From assembly GCF_019801145.1 (NCBI RefSeq), contig NZ_JAHVJQ010000002.1:124001-188000 (forward strand): a stretch of 64,000 nt of DNA. Direction: 5' to 3'. Source of the DNA: Leisingera aquaemixtae (GTDB lineage: Bacteria; Pseudomonadota; Alphaproteobacteria; Rhodobacterales; Rhodobacteraceae). The notes below the pieces were generated by a model that saw only the letters and a program-made list of their open reading frames with translations, made no database searches and was not told the origin of the DNA. Both the position numbers and the translations under genes were made by a program. This document shows positions 1 to 9,389 of this stretch, one piece after another. Position 1 is the first letter of the stretch; every line of letters starts with the position of its first letter.

Positions 1-33
1 CGCCCTCTGGACCCGGCTGCCGCGCGCTCCTAA
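1..33 (+). CDS. C-terminal tail of an upstream gene (partial)
   Basis: Frame 1 is open from the window edge and ends at TAA (31-33), encoding only RPLDPAAARS. It stops 10 nt before the permease start, so it is probably the preceding gene of the ABC operon, which in this family is often the periplasmic substrate-binding protein. Too little is visible to assign a function. Confidence 0.35.
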   Translation, partial: RPLDPAAARS

Positions 34-43
34 CGTGGCATCC

Positions 44-991
44 ATGCTGCGTTATGCCCTGAAACGCCTGTTGTCGCTGTTCCTCAGCCTGGCCGTTGCC
101 TCGCTGGTGATCTTCCTCGTGGTGGAGGTGGCGCCGGGCGATCCGGCCTCCTTCATGCTGGGCGTCAATGCGCAGCCCGATACAATTGCCGCGCTGCGGG
201 CGGAGCTGGGATTGGATCAGGGCAAGCTGGCCCGTTACCTGACGTGGGCCGCAGGGATGCTCAGCGGCGATTTCGGCACCTCCTACACCTACCGCACGCC
301 GGTCGCCGGGATGATCGCGGACCGGCTGTGGGTGTCGCTGCCGCTGGCGCTTTACGCGCTGACACTGTCGACGCTGATTGCCTTTCCGGCCGGCATCTAC
401 GCCGCCGCCCGCCGCGGCAAACCGGGTGATATGGCGGTGATGGGCGCCACCCAGCTGGGCGTTGCGGTGCCGAACTTCTGGTTTGCGATGATGCTGGTCC
501 TGATCTTTGCCATCAACCTGCGCTGGTTCGGCGCCGGCGGGTTTCCGGGTTGGGACGCGGGTCTGCTGAGCGGCCTCCATGCGCTCACCCTGCCTGCCAT
601 CGCGCTGGCGCTGCCGCAGGCGGCGATCCTGACCCGGGTCATGCGCTCCGCCCTCCTGGACATCCTGGGCGAGGATTTCATGCGCACTGCCCGCGCCAAG
701 GGGCTGACACGCCGTCAGGCGCTGTGGCGGCACGGGGTGCGCAACGCCCTGATCCCGGTGCTGACCATCATCGGGCTGCAGTTTTCCTTCCTGCTGGCAG
801 GCGCCATCATCATCGAGCAGGTGTTCTACCTGCCTGGCCTCGGGCGGCTGGTGTTCCAGGCGATCTCCTCGCGTGATCTGATCGTGGTGGAGTCGGTGGT
901 AATGCTCTTGGTCTTTGCCGTCATAACGGTGAATTTCCTGGTCGATCTCGCCTATGCGCTGGTCGACCCGCGGCTAAGGAGCCGGACATGA
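44..991 (+). CDS. ABC transporter permease, DppB/OppB type
   Basis: Inner-membrane permease of a peptide/nickel/opine-type importer, 315 aa. It begins with the typical MLRYALKRLL amphipathic start and a first membrane helix, followed by a long periplasmic stretch and about five more helices. The EAA loop that contacts the ATPase is visible around RTARAKGLTRRQALWRHGVRNA. A GTG at 35 would add three residues, but the ATG at 44 fits the family N-terminus. Its stop overlaps the next permease gene as ATGA, so the two are translationally coupled. The substrate cannot be read from the sequence; peptides, or an amine given the downstream aldehyde dehydrogenase, are possible. Confidence 0.9.
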   Translation: MLRYALKRLLSLFLSLAVASLVIFLVVEVAPGDPASFMLGVNAQPDTIAALRAELGLDQGKLARYLTWAAGMLSGDFGTSYTYRTPVAGMIADRLWVSLPLALYALTLSTLIAFPAGIYAAARRGKPGDMAVMGATQLGVAVPNFWFAMMLVLIFAINLRWFGAGGFPGWDAGLLSGLHALTLPAIALALPQAAILTRVMRSALLDILGEDFMRTARAKGLTRRQALWRHGVRNALIPVLTIIGLQFSFLLAGAIIIEQVFYLPGLGRLVFQAISSRDLIVVESVVMLLVFAVITVNFLVDLAYALVDPRLRSRT

Positions 992-1803
992 CCCGCAACC
1001 TGATCCTTGGCACAGCGCTGTCCTCGATGGTGCTGCTGGCGGCGGCGGTGTCGTTCCTTTGGACGCCGTTTGACCACGCGGCGATGAACATCCCGGCCAA
1101 GCTGCAGACACCCAATGCGCAGCACTGGCTGGGCACCGATCATTTCGGCCGCGACCTCATGTCGATGATCATGGTCGGCGCCCGCACCTCCATCGCCGTA
1201 GCGCTGGTGGCGGTTGGCATCGGCATGGGCGCGGGCGTGCCGCTGGGGCTGGCGGCGGCCGCGCGCAAGGGATCCTGGCTGGATGAATTGATCATGCGCG
1301 GCAATGACCTGGTCTTTGCCTTCCCGTCGCTAGTGATCGCCATCCTGATCACCGCCGTGCTGGGCGCCGGGGCGGTCAACGCCATCATCGCCATCGGCAT
1401 CTTCAACATCCCGGTGTTTGCCCGCATCACCCGCGGCGCGGCGCTGTCCCTGTGGGAGCGCGAATTCATCCTGGCCGCGCGGGTTGCGGGCAAGGGCGCG
1501 GCGCGGATCTCGGCCGAGCATATCCTGCCCAATGTGATGAACCTCCTGATCGTGCAGGGCACCATCCAGTTTTCGCTCGGCATCCTGGCGGAGGCGGGCC
1601 TCAGCTACGTCGGCCTCGGTGCGCAGCCGCCCACCCCCAGCTGGGGGCGGATGCTGGCAGATGCGCAGACCATGGTCAGCTTTGCCCCGCATCTGGCGCT
1701 GGTGCCGGGCATGGCCATCATCCTGACCGTGCTGGGACTGAACCTGCTGGGCGACGGCTTACGCGATTATCTGGACCCGAAGCTGAGGGTGGCGCGCGCA
1801 TGA
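988..1803 (+). CDS. ABC transporter permease, DppC/OppC type
   Basis: Second inner-membrane permease of the importer, 271 aa. It has an N-terminal helix, the conserved HWLGTDHFGRD motif of DppC/OppC proteins near residue 45, about five further helices, and an EAA loop near LAARVAGKGAARISAEHILPN. It forms the heterodimeric channel with the upstream DppB-like protein. It overlaps its neighbours by ATGA on both sides (988-991 and 1800-1803), so the operon is tightly coupled. Confidence 0.9.
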   Translation: MTRNLILGTALSSMVLLAAAVSFLWTPFDHAAMNIPAKLQTPNAQHWLGTDHFGRDLMSMIMVGARTSIAVALVAVGIGMGAGVPLGLAAAARKGSWLDELIMRGNDLVFAFPSLVIAILITAVLGAGAVNAIIAIGIFNIPVFARITRGAALSLWEREFILAARVAGKGAARISAEHILPNVMNLLIVQGTIQFSLGILAEAGLSYVGLGAQPPTPSWGRMLADAQTMVSFAPHLALVPGMAIILTVLGLNLLGDGLRDYLDPKLRVARA

Positions 1804-3407
1804 CCTTGTTGGATGTCACCAGCCTGTCAGTCAGCATCGGCGCCTTTCAGGTGCTGAAGGACGTGTCCTTTCACGTGGATCCGGGCGAGATTGTTGCCGT
1901 CACCGGCGAGAGCGGCTCCGGCAAGTCGATGACCGCACTCGCCATCATGCAGCTGCTGCCGGAACTGGCGGAGGCCCGCGGCTATATCACCCTGGACGGC
2001 ACCCAGCTGCTGGAGCAGCCCGAGGACCGCATGTGCGCCATCCGCGGCCAGTCCATCGGCATGGTGTTCCAGGAACCGATGACCGCGCTCAATCCGGTGA
2101 AAACCATTGGCGCGCAGGTGATGGAAACCATTCTGATCCACAAGGCAATGCCGCGCGAGAAGGCCGAGGCCCGCGCCCGCGAGGTGCTGGAGCGGGTCGG
2201 GCTGCCTCAGGACCGCTTTCCGCTGTCGCGCTATCCGCATGAGCTGTCGGGCGGCCAGCGCCAGCGGGTGGTGATTGCCATGGCCATCGCCCTGCGTCCG
2301 AAACTGCTGATCGCGGATGAGCCGACCACGGCGCTGGATGTGACCACCCAGGCGCAGATCCTGGCGCTGCTGCAGGACCTGGTGCAGGACTATGGCATGG
2401 GCCTTCTGATCATCACCCACGACCTGGCGGTTGTGGCGGATCTGGCAGACCGGATCGTCGTCATGCGCCATGGCGAGGTGGTGGAAACCGGCCACACCGG
2501 CTGGCTGCTCCGGAACATGCGCCATCCCTACACGCGGATGCTGTTTGCGGCCTCCAGCCATCAGGTGGCGCTGCCGGACCCGCCTGCGCCGACGCCGCTC
2601 TTGGAGGTCCGGAACGCTGTGCGCGACTACAGAACCCCGCGCGAATCGCTGTTTGCAAAACCTGGCAGTTTCCGCGCCGTGAACAATGTCTCCTTCACCC
2701 TGAACCGCGGCGAACGGCTGGGGCTGGTGGGTGAGTCGGGTTGCGGAAAATCGACCCTAACAAGGGCGATTCTAGGGCTGGAGCCGCTGCAAGGCGGGGA
2801 GATTCGTCTGGATGGCCAGCCTGTGACGACTCAGCTTGAACCGGCGATTCGCCGAAAAATTCAAGTGGTGTTCCAGGACCCCTACGGCAGCTTCAACCCG
2901 CGCCACCGCGTGGAGCGGCTGATCACCGAACCGTTCCATACGCTGCCCGATCCGCCCGCCGGGGCGGCGCGCAGGGATCTGATTGCCGAGACACTCTCCG
3001 CAGTCGGGCTAAAGCCGGAGGATGCCGGTAAATACATTCACCAGTTCTCCGGCGGCCAGCGCCAGCGTATCGCCATCGCCCGCGCCCTGATCACACGGCC
3101 GGAGCTGATCATCTTCGACGAAGCGGTCTCTGCGCTCGACGTCTCCGTCCGCGCCCGTATCCTCGGCCTGCTGGCGGAGCTGTGCGGGGCCTATTCGCTC
3201 ACCTATCTGTTCATCAGCCACGACCTGAGCGTGGTGCGCACGATCACCGACCGCTGCCTGGTGATGAAACAGGGCAAGATCGTCGAGCAGGGCGAAACCG
3301 AAGCCGTGTTCAGCGATCCCCAGCACCCCTACACCCGCCAGTTGATCGCCGCAGCGCCGGTGCTGCCCGATCTCAATGGCCTCGAAAGGAACCCCCAGCA
3401 TGTCTGA
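1800..3407 (+). CDS. ABC transporter double ATPase (DppD-DppF fusion)
   Basis: Cytoplasmic energising subunit, 535 aa, with two complete nucleotide-binding domains in one chain. The first has Walker A GESGSGKS near residue 37, signature LSGGQRQRV and Walker B LLIADEP. The second has Walker [10 protein letters not shown] near 320, signature FSGGQRQRI and Walker B LIIFDEA. Each domain ends with the HPYTR motif typical of oligopeptide/dipeptide ATPases. An open frame extends upstream inside the permease gene, but the ATG at 1800 overlapping the permease stop is the likely start. The domains correspond to separate DppD and DppF in other species; fused versions are common in Rhodobacteraceae. Confidence 0.93.
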   Translation: MTLLDVTSLSVSIGAFQVLKDVSFHVDPGEIVAVTGESGSGKSMTALAIMQLLPELAEARGYITLDGTQLLEQPEDRMCAIRGQSIGMVFQEPMTALNPVKTIGAQVMETILIHKAMPREKAEARAREVLERVGLPQDRFPLSRYPHELSGGQRQRVVIAMAIALRPKLLIADEPTTALDVTTQAQILALLQDLVQDYGMGLLIITHDLAVVADLADRIVVMRHGEVVETGHTGWLLRNMRHPYTRMLFAASSHQVALPDPPAPTPLLEVRNAVRDYRTPRESLFAKPGSFRAVNNVSFTLNRGERLGLVGESGCGKSTLTRAILGLEPLQGGEIRLDGQPVTTQLEPAIRRKIQVVFQDPYGSFNPRHRVERLITEPFHTLPDPPAGAARRDLIAETLSAVGLKPEDAGKYIHQFSGGQRQRIAIARALITRPELIIFDEAVSALDVSVRARILGLLAELCGAYSLTYLFISHDLSVVRTITDRCLVMKQGKIVEQGETEAVFSDPQHPYTRQLIAAAPVLPDLNGLERNPQHV

Positions 3408-4851
3408 TCCCCTCTGGTTCGATCCCGCGCTTTGCCTGATTGGCGGCAAGTGGCTGCCCGCAGCCAGCGGCGGCACGCTGCCGCTGGTGAACCCCTCCGA
3501 CGGCAGCGAGATCTGCCAGATCGCCCGCGGCGGCGCAGCGGATGTCGAGGCCGCCGTGCTGGAAGCACAGGCGGCGCTGGACGGCGAATGGGGCCGAATG
3601 ACTGCGCTGGAGCGGGGCCGCATCCTGACCCGGATCGGCCAGTTCGTGCTGGAGCGGGTGGAGCTGCTGGCCACGACCGAGGCGATGGACGTGGGCAAAC
3701 CGCTGACCCAGGCGCGGGCCGACGCGGTGGCGCTGGCGCGCTACTGCGAGTTCTACGGCGGCGCGGCAGACAAGGTGATGGGGGAGACCATCCCCTATCT
3801 CGATGGCTACACCGTCTATACCCTGCGCGAGCCGCATGGGGTGACGGGGCATATCGTGCCCTGGAACTACCCGATGCAGATCATCGGCCGCTCAGTCGGG
3901 GCCGCGCTGGCGATGGGCAATGCCTGCGTGCTGAAACCCGCGGAGGAGGCCTGCCTGACGGCGCTGGCCTTTGCCCATATCGCCATGGAGGCCGGGCTGC
4001 CTGCGGGGGCCTTGAACGTGGTGCCGGGCCTGGGGGCTGAGGCCGGCGCGGCGCTGGCCGGGCATCCCGGTGTGCATCACATCTCCTTCACCGGGTCGGT
4101 CCGGACCGGCGCGCTGGTGCAGCAGGCAGCGGGCGCCAATGTGGTGCCGGTGACGCTGGAGCTGGGCGGTAAGTCCCCGCAGCTGGTGTTTAACGATGCC
4201 GACCTGGACGCTGCGCTGCCGTTTCTGGTGAACGCGGGCATCCAGAACGCGGGCCAGACCTGTTCTGCCTCCTCGCGCATTCTGGTGCAGCGCGGGATTT
4301 ACGAGGACGTGAAGGCGCGGATGGCAGCGGCCTATGGCGCGCTGACGGTTGGGCCGGCAGCAGAGGACCTGCGGGTCGGGCCGCTGATTTCCAGCCGCCA
4401 AAAGCAGATTGTCGAGGACTATCTGAATCAAGGCGCGGACCTGCCGGTTGCGGCGCAGGGGTCCATCGTGGAGCACGCGCCAGAATGCGGCGCCTATGTG
4501 CGCCCCACCCTGTTTGCGGATGTGCCGGAGGATCACGTGCTGGCGCGTGAAGAAATCTTTGGCCCGGTGCAGGTGCTGATCCCGTTCGACACCGAAGAAG
4601 ACGCGCTGCGGATCGCCAATGCCACGGACTATGGCCTTGTCGCCAGCGTCTGGACCCGCGACGGCGCGCGGCAGATGCGGCTGGCAAAACGGCTGCGGGC
4701 GGGCCAGGTGTTCCTCAACAACTACGGTGCCGGCGGCGGGGTGGAGCTGCCTTTCGGCGGGGTCGGGAAATCCGGCCACGGGCGGGAGAAAGGCTTTGAG
4801 GCGCTTTACGGTTTCTCGCAGCTGAAAACTGTGGCGGCGCATCACGGCTAA
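3400..4851 (+). CDS. Aldehyde dehydrogenase family protein
   Basis: NAD(P)-dependent oxidation of an aldehyde to the acid, 483 aa, usual length for the family. Visible catalytic residues are Asn156 (PWNYP), Lys179 (VLKPAE), general base Glu254 (LELGGKSP) and nucleophile Cys288 (GQTCSASSR). The start at 3400 follows GAAAGGA and overlaps the ATPase stop by 8 nt, so it is co-transcribed with the importer and probably oxidises an aldehyde derived from the imported compound. It resembles betaine-aldehyde and gamma-aminobutyraldehyde dehydrogenases, but the substrate is not determinable here. Confidence 0.9.
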   Translation: MSDPLWFDPALCLIGGKWLPAASGGTLPLVNPSDGSEICQIARGGAADVEAAVLEAQAALDGEWGRMTALERGRILTRIGQFVLERVELLATTEAMDVGKPLTQARADAVALARYCEFYGGAADKVMGETIPYLDGYTVYTLREPHGVTGHIVPWNYPMQIIGRSVGAALAMGNACVLKPAEEACLTALAFAHIAMEAGLPAGALNVVPGLGAEAGAALAGHPGVHHISFTGSVRTGALVQQAAGANVVPVTLELGGKSPQLVFNDADLDAALPFLVNAGIQNAGQTCSASSRILVQRGIYEDVKARMAAAYGALTVGPAAEDLRVGPLISSRQKQIVEDYLNQGADLPVAAQGSIVEHAPECGAYVRPTLFADVPEDHVLAREEIFGPVQVLIPFDTEEDALRIANATDYGLVASVWTRDGARQMRLAKRLRAGQVFLNNYGAGGGVELPFGGVGKSGHGREKGFEALYGFSQLKTVAAHHG

Positions 4852-4856
4852 GCGCG

Positions 4857-4930
4857 CGCCTCTTTCACCTTTCCAAAATACTCCGGGGGTGAGGCCGCCA
4901 GGCCGAGGGGGCGGCGCCCCCTCTTCCGCT
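4857..4930 (+). repeat. Intergenic repeat copy 1 with GC-rich palindrome
   Basis: Between the convergent aldehyde dehydrogenase and pncB genes lies CTTTCACCTTTCCAAAATAC followed by CTCCGGGGGTGA, then a perfect hairpin GAGGGGGC-ggc-GCCCCCTC (4905-4923). Related sequence recurs near 20932-21010 and, inverted, at 32051-32130. The hairpin may act as a terminator for the converging transcripts, though no long T-run follows. Confidence 0.6.
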
Positions 4931-4931
4931 C

Positions 4932-6221
4932 TCAGACGATTACCGCCTGCCGCTCCTGCCTGCCGACGCCGAACACCCGCTTGTAGCGTTCGATTTCATC
5001 TGCCGGACCCATCGCCTTTTCCGGGTTGTCCGACAGTTTCACCGTGGGACGCCCGTTGGCTGCAACCGCCTTGCAGACCAGCGAGAACGGCGCCAGCGCG
5101 TCATCCGGCACCAGCTTGCGGAAGTCGTTGGTCAAGAGTGTGCCCCAGCCGAAGGAAACCTTGGTGCGGTCCGAGAATTGCGCGTGCAGGTCCTGGATCT
5201 GCTGCACGTCCAACCCATCGGAGAAGATCACCCGTTTCTCAGCCGGGTCCTCGCCGCGCGCCTTCCACCAGTTGATCGCCACCTCGGCGCCCTTGACCGG
5301 ATCGCCGCTGTCGATGCGGATGCCGGTCCAGCCCGCCAGCCAGTCCGGCGCGCGGTCCAGGAACCCCTGGGTGCCGTAGGTGTCGGGCAGGATGATGCGC
5401 AGGTTGCCCTCGTGCTCGTCATGCCAGTCGGACAGAACGTCATAGGGGGCCTGGGCCAGTTCCGCGTCGCTGTCTGCCAGCGCCGAATAAACCATCGGCA
5501 GTTCGTGGGCGTTGGTGCCGATCGCCTCCACCTCGCGGCGCATGGCGATGAGGCAGTTGGAGGTGCCGGTGAATTTCTCGCCCAGGCCCTCGATCATCGC
5601 CTGCACGCACCAGTCCTGCCACAGGAAGGAATGGCGGCGGCGGGTGCCGAAATCGGCGATGGTCAGGTCCTCCACCTCGCGCAGGCGCTCGATCTTTTCC
5701 CAGACGCGGGTCATGGCGCGGGCGTAAAGCACTTGCAGCTCGAACCGGCCCATCTGGTCCAGCACCGCGCGGCTGCGCAGCTCCATCAGCACCGCAAGGG
5801 CGGGGATTTCCCACAGCATCACCTCGTGCCATTTACCCTCGAAGGTCAGCTCGTACTGATCACCCTTGCGCTCCAGGTGGTAGGGCGGCAGGCGCAGCCC
5901 CTCGAACCACTCCATGAAATCCGGGCGGAACATCTGCCGCTTGCCATAGAAGGTATTGCCGCGCAGCCAGGTGCTTTCACCGCGGCTGAGAGACAGCGAG
6001 CGGATGTGGTCCAGCTGTTCGCGCAGCTCCCCCTCGTCAATGAGCCGGGCCAGCGGCACATGCGCCGACCTGTTGATCAGCGAGAAGGTCACGGTGGTGT
6101 CCGGCTTGTTGCGGAACACCGACTGGCACATCAGAAGCTTGTAGAAATCAGTATCGATGAGCGACCGGATAATCGGGTCGATCTTCCATTTGTGATTGTA
6201 GACGCGGGTTGCAATATCCAC
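4932..6221 (-). CDS. pncB: Nicotinate phosphoribosyltransferase
   Basis: Converts nicotinate plus PRPP to nicotinate mononucleotide with ATP hydrolysis (Preiss-Handler salvage, cytosol). It is 429 aa, the bacterial PncB length. Motifs include SLIDTDFYKLLM at the N-terminus, ADFGTRRRHS near 190, the phosphorylated histidine His239 in GTNAHELPMVY, and the PRPP-side RIDSGDP and FSDGLD motifs. The start is GTG at 6221 preceded by GAGG; a nearby ATG is out of frame. It lies downstream of pncA and a hybrid kinase on the same strand, which suggests coordinated NAD salvage. Confidence 0.96.
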   Translation of the reverse strand: MDIATRVYNHKWKIDPIIRSLIDTDFYKLLMCQSVFRNKPDTTVTFSLINRSAHVPLARLIDEGELREQLDHIRSLSLSRGESTWLRGNTFYGKRQMFRPDFMEWFEGLRLPPYHLERKGDQYELTFEGKWHEVMLWEIPALAVLMELRSRAVLDQMGRFELQVLYARAMTRVWEKIERLREVEDLTIADFGTRRRHSFLWQDWCVQAMIEGLGEKFTGTSNCLIAMRREVEAIGTNAHELPMVYSALADSDAELAQAPYDVLSDWHDEHEGNLRIILPDTYGTQGFLDRAPDWLAGWTGIRIDSGDPVKGAEVAINWWKARGEDPAEKRVIFSDGLDVQQIQDLHAQFSDRTKVSFGWGTLLTNDFRKLVPDDALAPFSLVCKAVAANGRPTVKLSDNPEKAMGPADEIERYKRVFGVGRQERQAVIV

Positions 6222-6283
6222 CGGCGGCCTCGTGCATAGGGGTCATTGATTGATAGGACAGCCCGCCACCCGGGGCAAGGACA

Positions 6284-8551
6284 TCAGCCCGCGCGGCGGC
6301 TGAGCGCCTGCGGCGCCAATTGGCCCAGCAGCGCCAGCAGCTTGGGCTTGCTGATCGGTTTGCTCATGAATTCGTCCATGCCGGCCGCCAGGCAGGCCTT
6401 GCGGTCGGAGTCGAAGGCATTGGCGGTCAGGGCGACGATGGCGGGCTGCGGGCGTGCAAGGGCGCGGATGGACCGGGTCGCCTCCAGCCCGTCCATGTCC
6501 GGCATCGACATGTCCATCAGGATGATATCCGGGGCAAACGCCTCGAACTGGGCCACCGCCTCGCGGCCGTCTTTGGCAAAGGCCAGCTCCACCGGGGCCG
6601 ATTGCAGGAATTTTTCGACCAGCAGCCGGTTGACGGCGTTGTCCTCGGCCACCAGCACCCGCAGCCCGTCCAAAGCGGCCGTGCCGTCCGCCGGCGGCGG
6701 GTCTGCCTGCGGTGCGGCGGTGTCCTCCTGCGGCGGCAGCAAATGCAGCCGCACCGCGAAGCAGGACCCGAGGCCCAGCTCGGAGGACACCGCTATGCTG
6801 CCGCCCATCGCCTCTGCCAGGCGGCGGGAAATGGCCAGCCCCAGCCCGGTGCCGCCAAAGCGGCGGCTGATCGCGGCATCGGCTTGGGAGAACCGCTCGA
6901 ACACGCCGTCCAGCTTGTCCTCGGCGATGCCGATCCCGGTGTCCGTCACGGTGAAGGTCAGGTCGGTCCCGTCCCCTGCCGGTTCGCTGTCCACCGCGAC
7001 GGCCACGCTGCCCTGATCGGTGAACTTGATCGCGTTGCCCGCCAGGTTCATCAGAATCTGCCGGATCCGGCGGTCATCCCCCCGCAACAGGCCGGGCAGG
7101 CTGCTGCTGATCTCCAGCGAAAGTTTCAGCCCCTTTGCCTCTGCCTGGGACTGCAGCAGCCGGATGGTGCTTTCGAAACAGGCGCGGGGATCAAAGTTGA
7201 CAGGGCTGAGGGTGAACTCCTCGGCATCCATCTTGGAAAAGTCCAGGACATCATTGATCAGGGCCAGCAGCATGTCGGCGGAACTGAGGATCGTATCGGC
7301 ATAAAGTTCCTGCTCCTTGCCGAGGTCGCTGTCACGCAATAGCTGCGCCATGCCGATCACGCCATTCATCGGGGTGCGGATTTCATGGCTCATCGTCGCC
7401 AGGAAATCCGCCTTGGCGCGGGCGCCCTCCTCAGCCGCGATGCGTGCCTGCTCCAGTTGCTGGGCATGTTCCTTGGCGGCGGTGATGTCGCGTTCGACGG
7501 CGATCAGGGTTTCCAGCCTGCCCTCGCTGTCCACCATCGGCACCTGGCTGGTTTCGATCCAGACCAGTTGACCGTCCTTGCGCCGGTTGCGGATTTCCAC
7601 CCGGACCGGGCGGGCGTAGCGGACGCTGTCCTGCAGTTGCCGGACGGTTTCCGGATCGGTCTCGCCGCTGTTCAGAAGATCGCCGGGCAGCCGGCCCAGC
7701 GCTTCGCCGAAGGAATAGCCGGTGATGCGGGTGAAACTGTCGTTCACCCAGGTGATCCGCCCCTCCCGGTCCATCAGCATCACGCTGTCGTTGGCATTTT
7801 CGGCAACCAGCGCCAGGCGCCGGGCCTCCTTCCGCTGCTCCTGAAGACGGGTGTTTGCCGCCTCCAGCTCCTGCTGCTGGGTGGCGGTGGCAAGATTGTA
7901 CTGGCGGGTATTTTCAAACGAACGGCGGCCGTAGCCGGCAAGCCATATCATGTAGCCAAACAGAATCAGGAAGCCTACGGCATGCAGCTGCCATTCGGTA
8001 GTGACCCCGCCGCCATCTGCCAGATCGTGCCACAGCATGATAGCAGGCACGGTGCAGAAAAATGCCATCCAGATTAGCGAAGCGGCCCGGTGAAACGGCA
8101 AGGTGATCGCCGCATTCATCGCAATGCCCGACATGAAAGCGATGGAGAACAACAGGTCGAGGTGATGCGCGGTATGCACCTCCGCCTTCATTACAGGCCA
8201 ATACGGAAGCGTGGCGCACATGCTAATTCCCGCGCCATAGATGGCGGCAGAAAAACTGCTGAGAAGGCGCATCCGCTGTTCCGGAACGCCCCTGGCGGCC
8301 ATTGCCGGAAGCTGCCGGAGGCAGAGGCTGTCGATGATGTCGCCGGCCATTGCCGCCAGAAACGCAAGCGCCGCAAGCCGCATGTCCGTTGCCAGGCCCA
8401 GCAGAAGGCACGCCCCAAGGACAAACGCCTGGCGCGGCCAGAAGGTTTTGCAGCGCCCCCTGGCATAGCGCATCATCAGCTCTTGCGAGCTGTATTTCCT
8501 TTCATAGCTGGCTAACGGGCCGGTAGCCGGCCCTTCTGCTAAAGTCATCAT
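6284..8551 (-). CDS. Membrane-bound PAS hybrid sensor histidine kinase
   Basis: Signal-transducing kinase of about 755 aa. The N-terminal 210 residues are hydrophobic with roughly five or six membrane helices and no recognisable ligand domain. A short coiled coil (about 225-245) leads to a PAS domain (about 250-360), HisKA with phospho-accepting His near 389 (SHEIRTPMNG), HATPase_c with GTGLGLAISRRL, and a C-terminal receiver (LVAEDNAVNR, LMDMSMPDMDG). There is no HPt domain, so a separate phosphotransfer protein is expected elsewhere. The start is uncertain: GTG at 8572 or the ATGATG at 8551 behind AAGG. It sits between pncA and pncB on the same strand with gaps of about 65 nt. Confidence 0.9.
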   Translation of the reverse strand: MMTLAEGPATGPLASYERKYSSQELMMRYARGRCKTFWPRQAFVLGACLLLGLATDMRLAALAFLAAMAGDIIDSLCLRQLPAMAARGVPEQRMRLLSSFSAAIYGAGISMCATLPYWPVMKAEVHTAHHLDLLFSIAFMSGIAMNAAITLPFHRAASLIWMAFFCTVPAIMLWHDLADGGGVTTEWQLHAVGFLILFGYMIWLAGYGRRSFENTRQYNLATATQQQELEAANTRLQEQRKEARRLALVAENANDSVMLMDREGRITWVNDSFTRITGYSFGEALGRLPGDLLNSGETDPETVRQLQDSVRYARPVRVEIRNRRKDGQLVWIETSQVPMVDSEGRLETLIAVERDITAAKEHAQQLEQARIAAEEGARAKADFLATMSHEIRTPMNGVIGMAQLLRDSDLGKEQELYADTILSSADMLLALINDVLDFSKMDAEEFTLSPVNFDPRACFESTIRLLQSQAEAKGLKLSLEISSSLPGLLRGDDRRIRQILMNLAGNAIKFTDQGSVAVAVDSEPAGDGTDLTFTVTDTGIGIAEDKLDGVFERFSQADAAISRRFGGTGLGLAISRRLAEAMGGSIAVSSELGLGSCFAVRLHLLPPQEDTAAPQADPPPADGTAALDGLRVLVAEDNAVNRLLVEKFLQSAPVELAFAKDGREAVAQFEAFAPDIILMDMSMPDMDGLEATRSIRALARPQPAIVALTANAFDSDRKACLAAGMDEFMSKPISKPKLLALLGQLAPQALSRRAG

Positions 8552-8617
8552 CCAGCCTTGCTGCCAGGACACCCCGCCAAGGTTAATATGATTGTGTTAA
8601 TATTTGGAAACCTCAAC

Positions 8618-9214
8618 TCAAGATTGCAAATCGACCCCCGCCTCCTTCATCTGTGAGAGCGCCGTCTGAAGCGAGCCCTCCAGGTCGATTGCGCGGCAGG
8701 CGGCGAGATCCACTGTTACCGCAAAGCCCAACCGAGCCGCGTCCAGCGCCGTGAAGGCTACGCAGAAATCCGTGGCCAGGCCGGCCAGCGTGAGATCCAT
8801 GATGCCGCGGCTGCGCAGGTATCCCTCCAGCCCGGTGGGCGTGGTCCGGTCGTTCTCGAAGAAGCCGGAATAGCTGTCGATCCCTGCGCGGAACCCCTTG
8901 CGGATGATCAGGTCGCCATCGGTGCGCAGATCCTTGTGAAAGGCCGCCCCTTCGGTGCCCTGCACACAGTGGTCCGGCCACAGCACCTGGGTGCCATAGG
9001 GCATTTCCACGGTCTCGAACGGCGCCTTGCCCGGATGCGCGGAGGCAAAGGAGTAATGCCCCGCCGGATGCCAGTCCTGGGTCAGGATCACGGTGTCGAA
9101 CCGCTCCATCATCGCGTTTACGGGGGCAACCACCTCATCCCCTCCGGGCACGGCCAGCGCGCCTCCGGGGCAGAAATCATTCTGTACATCGACAACAATC
9201 AGGGCTTGGGACAC
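8618..9214 (-). CDS. pncA: Nicotinamidase / pyrazinamidase
   Basis: Deamidates nicotinamide to nicotinate, the step before PncB, in the cytosol. It is 198 aa. The cysteine-hydrolase triad is Asp9 (VVDVQNDF), Lys106 (IIRKGF) and Cys151 (GLATDFCV); metal ligands Asp47, His49 and His53 are in TQDWHPAGHYSF. It starts with GTG at 9214 behind TAGGAGC. It leads a same-strand run with the hybrid kinase and pncB, so the full nicotinamide-to-NaMN route is encoded here. Confidence 0.95.
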   Translation of the reverse strand: MSQALIVVDVQNDFCPGGALAVPGGDEVVAPVNAMMERFDTVILTQDWHPAGHYSFASAHPGKAPFETVEMPYGTQVLWPDHCVQGTEGAAFHKDLRTDGDLIIRKGFRAGIDSYSGFFENDRTTPTGLEGYLRSRGIMDLTLAGLATDFCVAFTALDAARLGFAVTVDLAACRAIDLEGSLQTALSQMKEAGVDLQS

Positions 9215-9389
9215 GGGCTGCTCCTATTGTGGCTTATACAATATGTAGCGGTGCCGTCCGGTCTTGGGAACTCCTGCTGGGTTCGGGGTCGTAGTCCGCA
9301 ATAAAAAGTGCATTCAGGGCACAGCTTTCCAAGCCTGTGCAGCAGGGCTTTTGCTTGAAATACGCGCGCCTTGGTTCTATGGGCGGGCC

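Noticed and set aside
3400-4851. Calling the aldehyde dehydrogenase betaine aldehyde dehydrogenase
   Set aside because: Catalytic residues fit many subfamilies, and there is no choline dehydrogenase or betaine gene beside it.
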